Assembly (NCBI GenBank): GCA_019689555.1 | Contig: JADGHE010000027.1 | Coordinates: 1-40,278 of the forward strand | Origin: Variibacter sp. | GTDB lineage: Bacteria; Pseudomonadota; Alphaproteobacteria; Rhizobiales; Xanthobacteraceae | DNA length: 40,278 bases | Direction of reading: 5' to 3' | Shown here: positions 10,092 through 20,276 of the stretch, piece by piece | How the letters are laid out: each line of letters opens with the position of its first letter | Position numbering within the stretch: the first letter of the stretch is position 1 | Notes under the pieces: generated by a model | The model's database searches: none | What the model was told of the DNA's origin: nothing | Seen by the model: the letters and a program-made list of their open reading frames with translations, nothing else | Translations under genes and position numbers: made by a program

Positions 10092-12140
10092 ATGCCGGGC
10101 TTTCATTCGCTCTACCGCCACGATTTCATCCGGCTCGCGACCTGCGTGCCGCGCATCGAAGTCGGCGACCCGGCCTTCAACGCGGCGGAGACCCTGCGTC
10201 TCGCCGCCCGCGGCGACGCCGCGCATGCGGCCTTGATGCTGTTTCCCGAGCTCGGGATCTCGGCCTACGCGATCGACGATCTGCTGCACCAGGACGCCCT
10301 GCTCGAGGCGGTGGAACGGGCGATCGAGCGCATTTGCGAGCAGTCGCGCGCGCTGTTTCCGGTCCTCGTCGTCGGCGCGCCGCTGCGCTGCGCGGGCCGG
10401 CTCTACAACACCGCGGTCGTCATCCATCGCGGCGAGATTCTCGGCGTGGTGCCGAAGACCTACCTGCCGAGCTACCGCGAATTCTATGAGCGGCGGCATT
10501 TCAATTCCGGCGCCGGCGTGCGCGGGCAGAGCATCGCGGTCGCCGGCCGCACCGCGCCGTTCGGCGTGGACCTGATCTTTCGCTCCATCGGCTCGGCGCC
10601 GTTCACCTTCCATGTGGAGGTGTGCGAGGACGTCTGGGTTCCGCTGCCGCCGTCCACCGCTGCGGCGCTCGCGGGCGCCGAGGTGCTGCTCAATCTCTCC
10701 GCGAGCAACATCGTGATCGGCAAGGCGGAGACGCGCCGGCTCCTGTGCGCGAGCCAGTCGGCGCGCGCGGTGGCCGCCTACGCCTATTCCGCCGCGGGCC
10801 CCGGCGAGTCGACCACCGATCTTGCCTGGGACGGCCATGCCGCGGTCTTCGAGTGCGGGGAGCGGCTTGCGGAATCCGAGCGCTTTCCCGCAGACTCCGT
10901 CATCGTCACCGCGGACGTCGATCTCGGCCGCATCCGCCAGGAGCGCATGCGCCTCAACACCTTCGGCGACTGCGCGCAGGCCGAGGCGGAGCGGGCCGGC
11001 GGCTTCCACACGGTCGCGTTCCGCCTCGACGCGCCCTCCGCCGACGTGCCCCTCGAGCGCGCGATCGAGCGCTTCCCCTACGTGCCGTCGGCTCCCGAAA
11101 AGCTGCGGGAGAACTGCTACGAGGCCTACAACATCCAGATCCAGGGGCTCGCGAAGCGGCTGCAGGCCACGCGCACGCAGCGCGCGGTGATCGGCGTCTC
11201 CGGGGGGCTCGATTCGACGCAGGCGCTCATCGTCGCGGCGCGCGCCATGGACCGGCTCGGCCTGCCCCGCAGCAACGTGCTCGCCTACACGCTGCCCGGC
11301 TTCGCCACGTCGGAGAAAACCAAGGCCAACGCCTGGGCGCTGATGCGTGCGCTCGGCGTGAGCGCCGCCGAGATCGACATCCGCCCGGCGGCGCGGCAGA
11401 TGCTCGCGGATCTCGGCCACCCGGCCGCGCGCGGCGAGCCCGTCTATGACGTGACGTTCGAGAACGTTCAGGCGGGCCTGCGCACCGACTACCTGTTCCG
11501 GCTCGCCAATCAGCACGGCGGGCTCGTGGTCGGCACCGGCGACCTCTCCGAGCTCGCGCTCGGCTGGTGCACCTACGGCGTCGGCGATCACATGTCGCAT
11601 TACAACGTGAACGCCTCCGTCTCGAAGACGCTGATCCAGCACCTCATCCGCTTCGTCGCCGCCTCGGGCGACGTGAGCGAGGAGACCGCGCGCGTCCTCA
11701 CCGCCATTCTCGAGACCGAGATCTCTCCCGAGCTCATCCCCGCGGGCGCGGACGGCGCGATGCAGTCGACCGAGCAGACCGTCGGCCCCTACGCGCTCCA
11801 GGACTTCAACCTCTTCTACGTCACGCGCTACGGCTTCCGCCCGTCGAAGATCGCGTTTCTGGCGCTCCAGGCCTGGGGCGACGCCGCGCGCGGCTCGTGG
11901 CCGGCTCATATTCCCCCCGCCAAGCGCCGCGCCTACACGCTCAAGGAAATCCGCCACTGGCTCGAGGTCTTCCTCTTCCGCTTCTTCACCGTGAGCCAGT
12001 TCAAGCGTTCGGCGCTGCCGAACGGGCCGAAGATTTCCTCCGGAGGATCGCTATCGCCCCGCGGCGACTGGCGCGCGCCGTCCGACGGCAACGCCGCCGT
12101 CTGGCTCGCCGAGCTCAAAGAGAACGTGCCCGACGCATGA
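10092..12140 (+). CDS. nadE: glutamine-dependent NAD+ synthetase
   Basis: A 682-residue two-domain enzyme that makes NAD+ from nicotinate adenine dinucleotide, ATP and glutamine, the last step of NAD synthesis. The N-terminal nitrilase-like glutaminase carries the Glu-Lys-Cys triad in [12 protein letters not shown] (Glu near 53), [15 protein letters not shown] (Lys near 122) and [13 protein letters not shown] (Cys178). The C-terminal synthetase has the PP-loop [14 protein letters not shown] (about 368-381) and [27 protein letters not shown]. Length matches the long mycobacterial-type NadE rather than the 540-residue form. The ATG at 10092 has no close Shine-Dalgarno; the AGAGGAGG at 10055-10062 is 29 bases upstream, and its AGGAG can pair with CTCCT at 10073-10077. 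The 204-base upstream space shows no other feature. Confidence 0.95.
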   Translation: MPGFHSLYRHDFIRLATCVPRIEVGDPAFNAAETLRLAARGDAAHAALMLFPELGISAYAIDDLLHQDALLEAVERAIERICEQSRALFPVLVVGAPLRCAGRLYNTAVVIHRGEILGVVPKTYLPSYREFYERRHFNSGAGVRGQSIAVAGRTAPFGVDLIFRSIGSAPFTFHVEVCEDVWVPLPPSTAAALAGAEVLLNLSASNIVIGKAETRRLLCASQSARAVAAYAYSAAGPGESTTDLAWDGHAAVFECGERLAESERFPADSVIVTADVDLGRIRQERMRLNTFGDCAQAEAERAGGFHTVAFRLDAPSADVPLERAIERFPYVPSAPEKLRENCYEAYNIQIQGLAKRLQATRTQRAVIGVSGGLDSTQALIVAARAMDRLGLPRSNVLAYTLPGFATSEKTKANAWALMRALGVSAAEIDIRPAARQMLADLGHPAARGEPVYDVTFENVQAGLRTDYLFRLANQHGGLVVGTGDLSELALGWCTYGVGDHMSHYNVNASVSKTLIQHLIRFVAASGDVSEETARVLTAILETEISPELIPAGADGAMQSTEQTVGPYALQDFNLFYVTRYGFRPSKIAFLALQAWGDAARGSWPAHIPPAKRRAYTLKEIRHWLEVFLFRFFTVSQFKRSALPNGPKISSGGSLSPRGDWRAPSDGNAAVWLAELKENVPDA

Positions 12141-12199
12141 TCTTTGCGCGGGCTTCAAGGCCCGTCCGCGGCCTTAAAAAACCGGGGAGGAAGATAGGA

Positions 12200-14052
12200 A
12201 TGATCGAGCAGAAAAGCGAAATTCGCGACGGCATGCGCATCGATTGGGACGTGCCGATCGCGATGGACGACGGCATCGTCCTGCGCGCCGACGTTTTTCG
12301 GCCGATCCCCGACGGCAGATACCCCGTGATCATGAACCACGGCCCTTACGGCAAGGGCCTGTCCTTCCAGGAAGGTTTCAAGAGCGCCTGGGACCGCATG
12401 GTGGAGGCGCATCCCGACGTGCCGGCCAACTCCACCAACAAGTACCAGAACTGGGAGGCGGTCGATCCCGAGAAATGGGTGCCGGAAGGCTATGTCTGCA
12501 TCCGGGTCGACTCGCGCGGCGCGGGCCGCTCGCCGGGATATCTCGACGTGTGGTCGCCACGCGAAGCCAAGGACTTCTACGATTGCATCGAGTGGGCGGC
12601 GGCGCAGCCGTGGAGCAACGGCAAGGTCGGGCTCGCCGGCATCTCCTACTACGCGATGAACCAGTGGCAGGTCGCCAGCCTGCAGCCGCCGCATCTCGCC
12701 GCCATCTGCGCCTGGGAGGGCGCGGCGGACTTCTATCGCGACGTCTACCGGCACGGCGGCATCGTCAACAGGATGCCGCTCAGGTGGTATCCGCGCCAGG
12801 TGCTGAGCGTGCAGCACGGCGTCGGCGAGCGCGGACGGCGCAGCGTCGTCACCGGCGAGCTCGTGGCCGGCCCGGAGACGCTCTCGGACGAAGAGCTCAA
12901 GAAGAATCGCGCCGATCTCGAAGCCGACATCCTGAGCCGCGAGCTCGACGACGACTACTACAAGTCGCGCTCGGCGGTGTGGGAAAAGGTGACGGTGCCG
13001 TTCCTCTCCGCCAACAACTGGGGCGGCCAGGGGCTGCATCCGCGCGGCAACAACGAGGCGTTCCTGCGCGCGGCCTCGCAGCAGAAGTGGCTCGAATGCC
13101 ACGGCCTCGGCCACTGGCCGCACTTCTACACCGACTACGGGCGCAACTTGCAGAAGCGCTTCTTCGACTATTTCCTCAAGGGGGAACAGAACGGTTGGGA
13201 CAAGCAGCCGCCGGTGCAGCTCAACATCCGCTATCCGGGGGAGAAGTTCGTCATCCGCCACGAGAACGAGTGGCCGATCGCGCGCACGCAGTGGACGAAG
13301 TTCTATCTTCAGCCGGCGGATCTGAGCCTCTCGCGCGAGCCGAACGCGAAGCAGGCGAGCATCACCTACGAGACCATGGGGCCCGGGGGGGGGGTGGGGG
13401 CCCCCCCCCCCCGGCGGGGGGCCGCGGCGATCGCCCCCCCGCCCCCCCCCCACCCCCCACCCCGGCCACCAACACAAACCACCCCTGGGGCCCGGGCGTG
13501 ACGTTCGTCACGCCGCCGCTGGAGCGGGAGACGGAGATCACCGGGCACGTCGCGGCGAAGCTGTTCGTCTCGTCCGAGACCACGGACGCGGACCTCTTTC
13601 TCACCCTGCGGGTGCTCGATCCGGCCTATCGCGACGTCACCTTCATGGGCGCGCTCGACCCGCGCACGCCGATCGGCAACGGCTGGCTGCGCGCCTCGCA
13701 TCGCAAGCTCGACCCCGCGCTCTCGACGCCGTGGCGGCCCTACCATACGCACGACGAAAAGCAGCCGCTTACGCCCGGCGAGGTCTACGATCTCGACATC
13801 GAGATCTGGCCCACCTGCATCGTGGTGCCGCCCGGCTATCGCATCGCGCTCAGCGTCATGGGGCGGGACTTCGAGCACTCCGGGCCCCCGCTGACGATCC
13901 CGCACGCCTTCTACAATTTCAGCGGGGTCGGGCCGTTCTTCCATAACCACCCGCAGGACCGCCCCGCGGAGATCTTCGACACGCGCAACACGCTGCACTT
14001 CGGGCCCGACCGACAGGCCTACCTGCTGCTTCCGATCATTCCGCCGAAGTAG
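12200..14052 (+). CDS. CocE/NonD family alpha/beta hydrolase, reading frame broken
   Basis: Serine hydrolase of the CocE/NonD family (X-Pro dipeptidyl-peptidase S15-like), which cleaves esters or amides. The part from ATG 12200 (after AGGAAGATAGG) holds the hydrolase core: MNHGPYGKGLSF, IRVDSRGAGRSPGYLDVW, the nucleophile region GLAGISYYAMNQWQVASLQPPHL (Ser near residue 151), NNWGGQGLHPRGNNEAF, and the His region ECHGLGHWPHFYTDYG. At 13376 the sequence enters a G/C-only tract and reading continues in another frame from 13489: GPGVTFVTPPLERETEITGHVAAKLF and the C-terminal jelly-roll PWRPYHTHDEKQPLTPGE to LLLPIIPPK. Span length is 2 modulo 3, so one continuous frame is impossible as given. Bases 13378-13496 are probably misassembled and the gene intact in the organism. 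It follows nadE by 59 bases. Confidence 0.8.
13378..13496. repeat. G/C-only low-complexity tract bounded by a GGGGCCCGGG direct repeat
   Basis: A stretch of G and C homopolymer runs, with few A/T bases, sits inside the CocE-family gene. It is bounded by two exact copies of GGGGCCCGGG (13378-13387 and 13487-13496), spaced 109 bases apart. Homologous proteins, as I recall the family, read straight from an SYxxxG segment into GVTFVTPPL with no insertion. Removing about 110 bases would give a protein passing directly from ETMGPG into VTFVTPP. Likely an assembly or sequencing artefact; a real insertion is not excluded. Confidence 0.7.
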
Positions 14053-14194
14053 CGGAAAGCGCGACCGGACCGGGCGGGGCGCGAGCGGCGAGCGGGAGGC
14101 AGGGCCGCGGCCGCGCGCGCGGTCTTGAGCCCGGCAGCTCTGCCGTCCGCAACAGAGGCGCTGCGGCGGGCAGGCACACAGCGGCTTCGATGCT

Positions 14195-16810
14195 TCAAGC
14201 GCGGGCGGCGGACGTGGCGGCGCCCGCGGCGGCGCGCCGGCGGCGCTGCGTCCAGACGATCAGCGCGAACAGCGCCAGCGCCGGTATCGCGAACCAGTAC
14301 GGCGAAGGCCGCTCGGCCGTGACGAGGACGGCGCGAATCCGATCGCCCTGCTGCAGGCCGTATTTGCGCGCCTCGCTGCCGAAGCGGACCGACTGGACGA
14401 TCAGATCGTCGCCCGAACCCGCGAGCGTGAGCCCGCTGGCGGCGAGCCGCTGGGCCGGCGTTTCGCCGGCGCCGAGCGTGAGCCGCACGACCTTCTCGAC
14501 CGTGTCGCCGCTTGCGTCCTGGGTTTCGACGCGCAGCCGCAGCGCCCCGCCGGCGGGCGTTTTGGCGATTTCCGAATAGGTTTGGCCCGCAGGAAGCGAA
14601 ACGAACGGATCGGCGATCCAGTCGAGCCAGATCGAGGGCCGGAACAAGGTGAGGCAGATCACCAGGAGCGCCACCGTCTCGTACCATCGGTTGCGCGTGA
14701 TGAGCCAGTTCTGGCTGGCGGCCACGAAAGCCCCCATGGCCAGCACGCAGGAGCCGACCACGACGAGGAAGTGCAGCGGCCCGGCGATGTCGATCATCAG
14801 GATTTCGGGGTTGTAGATGAACACGAACGGCAGCAGCGCCGTGCGGTTCTCGTAGCGCATGGCCTGCCAGCCGACCTTCATGGGGTCGGCGCCGGCGATC
14901 GCGCCGGCCGCATAGGCCGCAAGGCCCACGGGCGGCGAGACGTCCGCCATGAGGCCGAAATAGAATACGAACATGTGGGCGGCGATGAGCGGCGTCGCGA
15001 TGTCGTTCTGCGCGGCGAGATCGACGATCACCGGCGCCATCAGCGTCGCCACGACGACATAGCTCGCCGTCGTCGGCAGCCCGGTGCCGAGGACGAGGCA
15101 GATGAGCCCGGTCAGCACCAGCATCAGCACGAAGCTGCCGCCCGAGAGGAACTCGACCAGCTCGGTCATGACGAGCCCGACGCCGGTGAGCGTCACGGTG
15201 CCGACGATGATCCCGGCGGTCGCGGTCGCGATTCCGACGGCGATCATGTTGCGGGCGCCGTTTTCGAGGCCGCCGAAGAAGTCCGCAAGGCCGGCCTTCC
15301 ACTCGCCCGCGAGCCGGCGCTCGCCGCGGAAAAACGCCGTCAGGGGCCGCTGCGTCAGCACAACCCCGGCCATCGCCAGCGTGCCCCAGAAGGCGGCGAG
15401 CCCCGGCGACATCTCCTCCACCATCAGGCACCAGATGAGAATGAAGACCGGCAGCAGGTAGTGCAGCCCGGTGCGGGCGACCTCGTAGAAGTCGGGCACG
15501 GTCACGAGGCTCTGGCGCGGATCGTCGAGCGGAAGATCGGGGTGGCGCGCGCGATTGCGGACGAGAACGATGTAGCCGGCGACGACAAAGGCGAGCGCCA
15601 CGAGGCTTGCCGCATCACCGAAGACGCGCTTGGTCCAGCCCAGGCCCCAGTAGACGAGGCCCGCGAGGATCACCAGGCCGCAGAACGTGAGCAGCGCCTT
15701 GAGCGCCCCCTGCGCGAAGCTGCGGCGGCGGCTGCGCGGCAGGCCGGTCATGCCTTTCTTCGCCGCTTCGATGTCGACGATGTAGAACAGCGCGCCATAG
15801 GTGATGATGGCCGGCAGGAAGGCGTGGCGCACCACGTCCGCATAGGTGATGCCGACATACTCGGCCATCAGAAAGGCGGCCGCGCCCATGACCGGCGGCA
15901 TCAGCTGTCCGTTCACGCCGGCCGCGCATTCGATCGCGCCCGCCTGCACCGGGCCGTAGCCGACGCGCTTCATCAGCGGGATCGTGAAGGTGCCGGTGGT
16001 CACCACATTGGCGACCGACGAGCCGGAGATCATGCCGGTCATGCCGGAGGAGACGACGCCGGCCTTCGCGGGCCCGCCGCGAAACTGGCCGAGCAGCGAG
16101 AAGGCGAGCTGGATGAAGTAGTTTCCGGCGCCCGCCTTTTCGAGCAGCGCCCCGAACAGCACGAACAGGAAGATGAAGCTCGTCGACACGCCCAGGGCGA
16201 CGCCGAACACGCCTTCCGACGTCAGCCAGAAGTGCGAGGCCGCACGGCCGATCGAGGCGCCCTTGTGCGCCATCAGGCCGGGCAGATAGGGCCCGGTGAA
16301 GACATAGACGAGGAAGAGGATGGAGATCACCGGCATCCACGGCCCTTCGGCCCGGCGCGAGGCCTCGAGCAGCAGCAGGACGCCGATCACGGCCGCGACG
16401 ATATCGGCCCGCTGCGGCAGGCCGGGGCGCGTCGCCAGCTCCCCGTAGAAGACGATGAGATAGAGCACGGCCGAAACGGCCGTGGCGGCCAGCAGCCAAT
16501 CGGTCAGCGGGATGCGGTCGCGCGGCGAGGACTTGAAGGCCGGATAGGCCATGAAGCCGAGCAGCAGCGCGAACGACAGGTGGATCGCCCGCGCCTCCGT
16601 GTCGTTGAACACGCCGATGCCCAGGCTGAAGGGCAGGGGCGAGGCGTACCAGAGCTGGAACAGCGACCACGCGATCGCAAGGCCGCTCAGCAGAGCGCCC
16701 ACTCCGCCGCGCGGGCGGCGCCCGCCCATGTCGGCCTCGGCGGCGAGCGCCGCGAGGTCGCCCCGCGCGGGCGTTTCTGTTGCGTCCGCGGCCGCACGCG
16801 CCGGTGTCAT
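14195..16810 (-). CDS. TRAP transporter fused permease (DctQM fusion) with C-terminal DUF3394 domain
   Basis: An 871-residue inner-membrane protein fusing the small (4TM) and large (12TM) permease subunits of a TAXI-type TRAP transporter, which uses ion gradients to import solutes delivered by its binding protein. Typical large-subunit sequences are visible: GVVSSGMTGMISGSSVANVVTTGTFTIPLMKRVGY (about 255-290), INGQLMPPVMGAAAFLMAEYVG-like (VNGQLMPPVMGAAAFL), LVLGTGLPTTASYVV and MADVSPPVGLAAYAAGAIAGADP. After the last core helices, residues about 690-850 form a DUF3394-type periplasmic extension with a PDZ-like SEARKYGLQQGDRI motif and a terminal membrane segment followed by Arg/Ala-rich residues. 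It is 50 bases downstream of the TAXI binding protein. Many Ala/Gly/Leu repeats make the exact helix count uncertain. Confidence 0.93.
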   Translation of the reverse strand: MTPARAAADATETPARGDLAALAAEADMGGRRPRGGVGALLSGLAIAWSLFQLWYASPLPFSLGIGVFNDTEARAIHLSFALLLGFMAYPAFKSSPRDRIPLTDWLLAATAVSAVLYLIVFYGELATRPGLPQRADIVAAVIGVLLLLEASRRAEGPWMPVISILFLVYVFTGPYLPGLMAHKGASIGRAASHFWLTSEGVFGVALGVSTSFIFLFVLFGALLEKAGAGNYFIQLAFSLLGQFRGGPAKAGVVSSGMTGMISGSSVANVVTTGTFTIPLMKRVGYGPVQAGAIECAAGVNGQLMPPVMGAAAFLMAEYVGITYADVVRHAFLPAIITYGALFYIVDIEAAKKGMTGLPRSRRRSFAQGALKALLTFCGLVILAGLVYWGLGWTKRVFGDAASLVALAFVVAGYIVLVRNRARHPDLPLDDPRQSLVTVPDFYEVARTGLHYLLPVFILIWCLMVEEMSPGLAAFWGTLAMAGVVLTQRPLTAFFRGERRLAGEWKAGLADFFGGLENGARNMIAVGIATATAGIIVGTVTLTGVGLVMTELVEFLSGGSFVLMLVLTGLICLVLGTGLPTTASYVVVATLMAPVIVDLAAQNDIATPLIAAHMFVFYFGLMADVSPPVGLAAYAAGAIAGADPMKVGWQAMRYENRTALLPFVFIYNPEILMIDIAGPLHFLVVVGSCVLAMGAFVAASQNWLITRNRWYETVALLVICLTLFRPSIWLDWIADPFVSLPAGQTYSEIAKTPAGGALRLRVETQDASGDTVEKVVRLTLGAGETPAQRLAASGLTLAGSGDDLIVQSVRFGSEARKYGLQQGDRIRAVLVTAERPSPYWFAIPALALFALIVWTQRRRRAAAGAATSAARA

Positions 16811-16860
16811 GGCTCTTGTCCGGGTCTTGCTCCGATAGCGCGAGAGGCGCGCCGGACGGC

Positions 16861-17841
16861 CTACAGCCAGCCCTTCTCCTTATAGTACTTCTCGGCGCCG
16901 GGATGCAGCGGCGCGGTGATGCCCGCCTTCACCATCTCCTTCGGATCGAGATGCGCGAAGGCCGGGTGGAGCTTCTTGAATTCGTCGAAGTTGTCGAAGA
17001 CCGCCTTCACGAGGTTGTACACGACATTGTCGGGCTGCTTGGCGCTGGTGACGAGCAGCGCGCGCACGCCGTAGGTCTTGGTGGGGTTCGGGTTGTTGGC
17101 GTACATGCCGCCCGGAATGGTCGCTTCCGAATAGTACGGATACTTCTTGAGGAGCGCCTCCACCGCCGGGCCGACGAGCGAAACGAGCTTGGCGCCGCAG
17201 GTCGTGGTCGGGTCCTGGATCGCGGCCGAGGGATGGCCGACGCCGTAGAAGAAGCCGTCGATCTTGTTGTCGCACAGGGCCGGCCCCTGCTCGTCGGCCT
17301 TGAGTTCGGAGGCGAGCGAGAAGTCGGAAAGCTTCCAGCCCATGGCCTCCAGGAGCTGCTCCATCGAGGCGCGCGTGCCCGACCCCGGATTGCCGACGTT
17401 GAAGCGCTTGCCCTTGAAGTCCTCGAACTTGGCGACGCCGGCCTCCTTGCGGGCGAGCACCGTGAACGGCTCCGGATGCACCGAGAACACCGCCCGCAGA
17501 TCGCCGAAGGGCGCGTCCTTGAACTGCCCCTCACCCTTGATCGCGTTGTACTCGACGTCCGACTGGCTCATGCCGAAGTCGAGCTCGCCGCTGCGGATCG
17601 CATTGACGTTGAAGACCGAGCCGCCGGTCGATTCCACCGAGCAGCGGATGCCGGTCTTCTGCCGGTCCTTGTTCATGAGCCGGCACACCGCGCCGCCGAC
17701 CGCGTAATAGACCCCGGTCACGCCGCCGGTCCCGATGGTGATGAAGCGCTGCTGGGCGAAACTCGTGTCGGCCGTGAGCGCGAGGCCGATGGCCGCGGCC
17801 GCCCATGCGGCACGACGCGGGGAAAACAGGCGAACAGTCAT
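16861..17841 (-). CDS. TAXI family TRAP transporter solute-binding protein
   Basis: A 326-residue periplasmic binding protein of the TAXI family, the partner of the fused TRAP permease encoded immediately downstream. A signal peptide is clear ([31 protein letters not shown]), followed by the hallmark [26 protein letters not shown] at the mature N-terminus. Further matches are [56 protein letters not shown], and the two-Cys pair around [35 protein letters not shown]. The ATG at 17841 is chosen because GGAGG precedes it at good spacing; the frame extends upstream to 17889 without conserved residues. Ligands of characterised TAXI proteins include glutamate and 2-oxo acids; the ligand here is not known. 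Confidence 0.95.
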   Translation of the reverse strand: MTVRLFSPRRAAWAAAAIGLALTADTSFAQQRFITIGTGGVTGVYYAVGGAVCRLMNKDRQKTGIRCSVESTGGSVFNVNAIRSGELDFGMSQSDVEYNAIKGEGQFKDAPFGDLRAVFSVHPEPFTVLARKEAGVAKFEDFKGKRFNVGNPGSGTRASMEQLLEAMGWKLSDFSLASELKADEQGPALCDNKIDGFFYGVGHPSAAIQDPTTTCGAKLVSLVGPAVEALLKKYPYYSEATIPGGMYANNPNPTKTYGVRALLVTSAKQPDNVVYNLVKAVFDNFDEFKKLHPAFAHLDPKEMVKAGITAPLHPGAEKYYKEKGWL

Positions 17842-17938
17842 GGCGAGACCTCCGTCGATGCTGCGGAGAGAGTATACGAACGATTGCATTTGTCATCCCG
17901 CGGCGCGGCGCGCAGGAGGCGGCAGAGGCGGGGGCTTG

Positions 17939-19270
17939 TCAGCCGGCTGCGGCGAGGGCGGCGTCGACGGCGTCGCCCAGCCGTTCCACCACCGTGTCGA
18001 TCGTCGCGGCGTCGATGATGAAGGGCGGCGCGAGAAGCACATGGTCGCCCGCGACGCCGTCGGCCGTGCCGCCGCTCGGATAGACCATGAGGCCGCGCGC
18101 CATCGCCTCCGCCTTCACGCGGGCATAAAGCTTCAGGCGCGGGTCGAACGGCTTCTTTGTCGAACGGTCGGCGACCAGCTCGATCGCCTGGAAAAGCCCG
18201 CGCCCGCGGACGTCGCCCACATGCGGGTGGTTGCCGAAGCGCTCGTTCAGGCGCCGCGCGAGCCGCGCCCCCATGGCCTTCACATTGTCGAGCAGGCGGT
18301 CGCGCTTGATGACCCGCTGCACGGCGAGCGCCGCCGCGCAGGCGAGCGGATGGCCGATATAGGTGTGGCCGTGCTGGAAGAAGCCCGAGCCCTCGGCGAA
18401 GGCGCGGAAGATCCTCTCGCTCAACAGCGTCGCGCCGATCGGCTGATAGCCGCCGCCGAGCCCCTTGGCCACGGTCATGAGGTCGGGGGCGACGCCCTCC
18501 TGCTCGCAGGCGTGCAGGGTGCCCGTGCGCCCCATGCCGCACATCACCTCGTCGAGGATGAGCAGCACGCCGTAGCGGTCGCAGATCTCGCGGATGCGCT
18601 TGAAATAGCCGGGGGCGGGGGGCACCGCGCCCGCGGTCGCGCCCACCACGGTCTCGGCGACGAAGGCGATGACGTTCTCGGCCCCGAGCTCGAGGATCTT
18701 GCGCTCGAGCGCGTCGGCCGCGCGGCGGCCGTAGGCCTCCTCGCTCTCGTCCGGCCGCCGGTGCCGATAGGCGAAGCAGGGCTCGATGTGATGGGTCGGG
18801 AACAGCAGCGGCTCGAACATCTTGCGCCGCGCCGCATGCCCCCCCGTCGCCAGCGCGCCGAGCGTGTTGCCGTGATAGCTCTGATCGCGGGCGATGACGT
18901 AGCGCCGCTGCGGCTCGCCGATCTCGACGAAGAACTGCCGCGCGATCTTGAGCGCCGTCTCCACCGCCTCCGAGCCGCCGCTGACGAAGTAGACGTGCGA
19001 CAGGCCGGCGGGCGCGTCGGCGATCAGCGTGTCCGCGAGCGCCTCCGCGACCGGCGTCGTGAAGAAGCTCGTATGCGCGTATTCGAGCACATCGAGCTGC
19101 TCGCGGATCGCCCGCACGATGTCGGGGTGCCCGTGCCCGAGGCAGGACACGGCGGCCCCGCCGGAGGCGTCGATATAGGCGCGGCCCTCGGAATCGTAGA
19201 TGAACAGGCCCTCGCCCCGCACCGCCACGGGCAATCGAGGCGTGATCTGACGGTGCAGGATGTGGGTCAT
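17939..19270 (-). CDS. class III (omega-type) PLP-dependent aminotransferase
   Basis: A 443-residue cytosolic fold-type I transaminase of class III, the group that moves amino groups from omega-amines, beta- or gamma-amino acids or ornithine-like compounds. Features: YDSEGRAYIDASGGAAVSCLGHGHPDIVRAIREQL near the N-terminus, the cofactor-binding FVSGGSEAVETALKIARQFF (about 95-115), SYHGNTLGALATGGH, the Asp of LILDEVMCGMGRTG, and the Schiff-base Lys in LMTVAKGLGGGYQPIGATLLSERI. The ATG at 19270 follows GAGGAGG. It starts 7 bases after the stop of the Gfo/Idh gene and is followed 97 bases later by the TAXI binding protein, so one operon is likely. That placement suggests it deaminates the imported compound. 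Exact substrate is not deducible. Confidence 0.93.
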   Translation of the reverse strand: MTHILHRQITPRLPVAVRGEGLFIYDSEGRAYIDASGGAAVSCLGHGHPDIVRAIREQLDVLEYAHTSFFTTPVAEALADTLIADAPAGLSHVYFVSGGSEAVETALKIARQFFVEIGEPQRRYVIARDQSYHGNTLGALATGGHAARRKMFEPLLFPTHHIEPCFAYRHRRPDESEEAYGRRAADALERKILELGAENVIAFVAETVVGATAGAVPPAPGYFKRIREICDRYGVLLILDEVMCGMGRTGTLHACEQEGVAPDLMTVAKGLGGGYQPIGATLLSERIFRAFAEGSGFFQHGHTYIGHPLACAAALAVQRVIKRDRLLDNVKAMGARLARRLNERFGNHPHVGDVRGRGLFQAIELVADRSTKKPFDPRLKLYARVKAEAMARGLMVYPSGGTADGVAGDHVLLAPPFIIDAATIDTVVERLGDAVDAALAAAG

Positions 19271-19277
19271 GGCCTCC

Positions 19278-20276
19278 TCACAGAATGCCGTTCCCCGGCG
19301 GCATGTCCGCGACGGCCACCGGCTTGCCGGTGTCGATCGAGGCCAGGATGGCCTCGAACGCGCCGAGCGTATCGAGAATCTGGGGCGGTGTGATGGGGAA
19401 CAACGCCTTGCCCTCGATGGTATCGGCGAACGCCTCGACCAGCGTGCGCACCGGATCGACGTGCTCGTAGAGGTGAGTTTCGGGTTGCCCGCCGATTTTG
19501 GCAAGAATGAGGGTGTCCTCGCCGCGCGCCTCCGCGGAGCCCAGGGTGCCGAACACGTGCACGCGCCAGAACATCGGGGCGGCCCGCACCGTGGCCATCA
19601 GTCCGGTCGCGCCGCACTCGAATTCGGCGAGCACCGCGACCGCGTCGCGCGGATCGGGCGGCGCCTTGCGCGAGTACAGGCGCGCATCGACCTCGCGGAT
19701 CGGGCCGACGAGATTGACGAAGGCGTCGAGCACGTGCAGGCCCGCGCCCGTCATCCCGCCGCCCGGCGACTCGCGCGGATCGTCGCGCCAGCCTCCGCGC
19801 ACGCGGGTCGAATGCTCGTTGGAGAAGTGTCCTTCGATGTGGAGAATGTCGCCGAGCACGCCTTCGAAGACGATTCGCTGCAGTTCGCGCATGGAGGCGA
19901 AGCAGCGTTTGTTGGTGCCGGTGGCGAGCGGCACGCGGGCCTGCCGGCAGGCCTCGATGGCCTCGATGGCCTCGGCGCGCGTGAGGCACAGCGGCTTTTC
20001 GCACCACACCGGCTTGCCGGCCCGCGCCACGGCCTTGATCTGCTGCAGATGCAGCGAGTGCGGGGTCGCGAGAAAGACCGCTTCGACCTGCGGGTCTTTC
20101 AGCGCCTCCTCCAGGTCGGTGGACAGCCGCAGACCGTACTTCTCGGCGATCGGGCGCGCCTCGTCGGGCTCCTTGCTCACACCGTGGACGAAGCGCACCC
20201 TGTCGCTCTTGTTCTGCACGGCCGCGAGAATGGTCTGTCCCCATCGGCCGAGCCCCACCATCGCTGCATGAATCAT
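19278..20276 (-). CDS. Gfo/Idh/MocA family oxidoreductase (first gene of the TRAP operon)
   Basis: A 332-residue NAD(P)-dependent oxidoreductase of the Gfo/Idh/MocA family, usually acting on sugars, inositols or related polyols. The N-terminal Rossmann fold shows MVGLGRWGQTIL (about 6-17), the middle strand AVFLATPHSLHLQQ, and the diagnostic VWCEKPLCLT EKP motif near residue 96. The C-terminal alpha/beta domain has GGWRDDPRESPGGGMTGAGLHVLDAFVNLVGP, where the GG-G-x(3)-H pattern holds the catalytic region. Start at ATG 20276 is the family-typical point just before the glycine motif; no strong Shine-Dalgarno is seen. It heads a minus-strand series with the aminotransferase, TAXI protein and permease. 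Other family members are isomerases or dehydratases, so the chemistry is open. Confidence 0.92.
   Translation of the reverse strand: MIHAAMVGLGRWGQTILAAVQNKSDRVRFVHGVSKEPDEARPIAEKYGLRLSTDLEEALKDPQVEAVFLATPHSLHLQQIKAVARAGKPVWCEKPLCLTRAEAIEAIEACRQARVPLATGTNKRCFASMRELQRIVFEGVLGDILHIEGHFSNEHSTRVRGGWRDDPRESPGGGMTGAGLHVLDAFVNLVGPIREVDARLYSRKAPPDPRDAVAVLAEFECGATGLMATVRAAPMFWRVHVFGTLGSAEARGEDTLILAKIGGQPETHLYEHVDPVRTLVEAFADTIEGKALFPITPPQILDTLGAFEAILASIDTGKPVAVADMPPGNGIL

Noticed and set aside
10050-11957. A 635-codon minus-strand open frame opposite nadE
   Set aside because: Composition typical of an antisense shadow (Asp/Arg/Val repeats); nadE motifs on the plus strand are complete.
12157-12175. Rho-independent terminator after nadE (AAGGCC-N7-GGCCTT then A6)
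   Set aside because: The stem is followed by A residues on the plus strand, not T, and on the minus strand the T-run comes before the stem, so neither strand gives a standard terminator.
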